Made by a program: the position numbers and the translations under genes. From Collinsella aerofaciens (GTDB lineage Bacteria > Actinomycetota > Coriobacteriia > Coriobacteriales > Coriobacteriaceae), in NCBI GenBank assembly GCA_030826265.1, contig JAPJOH010000007.1, forward strand, positions 1-64,000: a stretch of DNA of 64,000 nucleotides, given 5' to 3'. Shown piece by piece: positions 62,651-64,000 of the stretch (positions within the stretch are counted from its first letter, which is position 1; every line of letters begins with the position of its first letter). The notes beneath the pieces were generated by a model. That model was not told the origin of the DNA. It saw only the letters and a program-made list of their open reading frames with translations, and did no database searches.

Positions 62651-63259
62651 CTAGCGCAGCTGGGCGTAATGGTTGTAAATCGTAATAGCCGTGGGATAAA
62701 GATAGCGCCCGGACTGGATCACATAGACCAGACCCTGCGCAAAACAGGAGAAGAACAACTCATCGAGCGTCGACTCCCCCACCATCTTGCGCAGCGCATG
62801 CGCATAGTCGCCGTGGCGGTTGGGCTCGATGGCATCGGCCACAAAGACCACCATATCGAGCGGCGTCATGTCGCAGGCACCCACGGTGTGACGGTCGACA
62901 GCCTGGAAAACGGCCGGCGACAACTCGGGGAAAAGCTGCGGAAGCTCATAGGCGGCAACAGGGCCATGCAAAAGCGGCGTCGCGGCGGAAGGAGAGCCGG
63001 CAATCTTTATGCCGTAATGCAGAGCGCGCGTGACCAGCTCGTCGTCGGAGAGCACTTTGTCCCAGTCATGGATCAGGCCGGCGGCAGCGGCATCAAAGCG
63101 GTCAACGCCGTAGACCTCGGCCAGATGAAGTGCGGTCTCGGCAACACCCAGCGAATGCACATAGCGCTTGCGCTTATCCTTCATGCGAACATCGAGCAGC
63201 TCTTGAATGCGCTTGAGCAGCGCGCGCTCATCGCCCTCAAACTGATCCTCTACCGACAA
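62651..63259 (-). CDS. yqeK: HD-domain phosphohydrolase YqeK
   Basis: YqeK proteins hydrolyse Ap4A symmetrically. The 202 residues show the HD metal ligands: RYVHSLGVAE, GLIHDWDK, HGPVAAYEL and RHTVG, then VFVADAIEPNR. The start is TTG at 63259, 12 bases after the nadD stop, with GGGGG upstream. Confidence 0.92.
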   Translation of the reverse strand: MSVEDQFEGDERALLKRIQELLDVRMKDKRKRYVHSLGVAETALHLAEVYGVDRFDAAAAGLIHDWDKVLSDDELVTRALHYGIKIAGSPSAATPLLHGPVAAYELPQLFPELSPAVFQAVDRHTVGACDMTPLDMVVFVADAIEPNRHGDYAHALRKMVGESTLDELFFSCFAQGLVYVIQSGRYLYPTAITIYNHYAQLR

Positions 63260-63271
63260 CGTAGACCCCCA

Positions 63272-63949
63272 TCACTCAAAATCTTCTTGGCCCAAATCGG
63301 CATATAGCCTGCGTTTGCGAATGTAGCCGAGCACGGACTCGCTCGTAAGATAGCGCACGCTCATGCCGCGGGCAACTCGCTTACGAATGTTCGTCGAGCT
63401 GATCGCCAGCGCCGGAATCTGAATATAGCGCACGTCGAACGGCAGCCCCGACTCTTTGATTCGGGCACGCGCCGTATCGATATCAAAGCCCGGTCGCGTC
63501 GCCGCAATAAAGGTAGCAAGCTCAGCGATTCGTTCGGCATCATGCCAGGTCACGATATCGATAATCGCGTCGGCGCCCGTAATAAAGTAGAGCTTTACCT
63601 GCGGCGGGTAAAAGTCGCGAAGGGCATGAAGCGTATCGGCCGTATAGGTTACGCCCGGGCGGTCGATCTCGAACCGGCTCGCCAAAAAGGCCGGGTTCGC
63701 GGCGGTGGCGAGGACCGTCATGGCATAACGGTCCTCGGCAGGCGTCACCGGCTTGTCAAGCTTAAAGGCAGGAGAGCCCGCCGGCATAAAGAGCACAGCG
63801 TCCAAGTCGAGCGACTCGCGCGCCTGCTCGGCGGTCACTAGGTGCCCGTAATGAATGGGATCAAAGGTGCCACCCATAATGCCGAGCCTAAACTCCTGCC
63901 CGTCCTCTAGAGGAAGCTCGGGCAGACCGATTCCACCGCGCAGCGACAT
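63272..63949 (-). CDS. nadD: Nicotinate-nucleotide adenylyltransferase
   Basis: NadD makes deamido-NAD. The 225 residues contain LGIMGGTFDPIHYGHLVTAE and the ISSTNIRKRVARG motif near the C-terminus. Three bases separate its ATG from the stop of the gene upstream. Order nadD-yqeK-rsfS is conserved in Gram-positives. Confidence 0.96.
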   Translation of the reverse strand: MSLRGGIGLPELPLEDGQEFRLGIMGGTFDPIHYGHLVTAEQARESLDLDAVLFMPAGSPAFKLDKPVTPAEDRYAMTVLATAANPAFLASRFEIDRPGVTYTADTLHALRDFYPPQVKLYFITGADAIIDIVTWHDAERIAELATFIAATRPGFDIDTARARIKESGLPFDVRYIQIPALAISSTNIRKRVARGMSVRYLTSESVLGYIRKRRLYADLGQEDFE

Positions 63950-63952
63950 GGC

Positions 63953-64000
63953 TTACTCGCCCTCCGAGGTCTCGGCATCGTCCGCTGCATCCGTCGCATC
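63953..64000 (-). CDS. C-terminal end of a gene cut by the window edge
   Basis: Only the last 15 codons are present, reading DATDAADDAETSEGE, followed by TAA. The tail is highly acidic. The GTPase Obg often precedes nadD and may have an acidic end, so it is one candidate; the fragment is too short to name. Confidence 0.6.
   Translation of the reverse strand, partial: DATDAADDAETSEGE

Overview
The window looks like a chromosomal segment of an anaerobic, fermentative actinobacterium of the Coriobacteriia, probably Collinsella or a close relative. This is inferred from gene content and style, not from a database search. The evidence is: GC-rich coding DNA with an actinobacterial-type integration host factor (mIHF) upstream of gmk-rpoZ; an NAD-linked dihydroorotate dehydrogenase (PyrD/PyrK); a bifunctional AdhE; pyruvate phosphate dikinase with its DUF299 regulator; the two-subunit GlyQ/GlyS enzyme; and frequent GTG and TTG starts. 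No rRNA, tRNA, CRISPR array, prophage or plasmid gene was seen. Almost everything is on the minus strand; only rpmB, adhE, a small kinase-like gene and dinB are on the plus strand.

Layout, left to right (minus-strand transcription runs right to left). 1-318 holds a 147-bp inverted-repeat element next to the pnp terminator. 319-19177 is one long housekeeping block: pnp, rpsO, recO, era, dgkA, ybeY, phoH, mtaB, dnaJ, a second membrane-type DnaJ, hemW, dusB, lepA, rpsT, holA, comEC, comEA. 19391-21801 is mihF-gmk-rpoZ-thiI. 22042-27504 is a pyrimidine operon, pyrR-B-C-K-D-F, with a probable PyrR attenuator in its leader. rpmB follows, then a REP-associated tyrosine transposase (RAYT) unit with about 51-bp terminal repeats (28115-29163), then adhE and an aminoglycoside-phosphotransferase-like gene. 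32996-43109 is rpsB-tsf, pyrH-frr-uppS-cdsA-dxr-rseP-ispG-proS. 43329-49951 is rplS, rnhB, yraN, comM, dprA, trmFO and a Xer recombinase. 50162-59757 is rpsP-khpA-rimM-trmD-lepB, glyQ-glyS, the PPDK regulator and ppdK. dinB is followed by a second RAYT unit (61248-62169). The right edge is nadD-yqeK-rsfS and the last codons of a further gene.

Genes that work together: translation and ribosome maintenance (rpsB, rpsO, rpsP, rpsT, rplS, rpmB, tsf, frr, lepA, era, ybeY, rimM, rsfS, trmD, trmFO, mtaB, dusB); isoprenoid and envelope lipid supply (dxr, ispG, uppS, cdsA, dgkA); pyrimidine synthesis (the pyr operon plus pyrH); DNA uptake and processing (comEA-comEC-holA and yraN-comM-dprA, with recO, dinB and a Xer recombinase); and fermentative carbon flow (adhE, ppdK and its regulator). 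Gene order recalls two Bacillus subtilis regions, comEA...recO and rpsP...proS, with losses such as hrcA-grpE-dnaK and topA.

The most unusual items are: the second DnaJ, whose C-terminal half is replaced by membrane segments; an RseP protease with an inserted winged-helix-like domain; the two RAYT units, plus an orphan 86-bp palindrome matching the ends of the second unit and placed exactly at another gene's stop codon; a shared motif upstream of both competence operons; a Xer gene that seems to lack a canonical start; and TANNNT-type promoter boxes so close to lepA and dinB that leaderless transcripts are likely.
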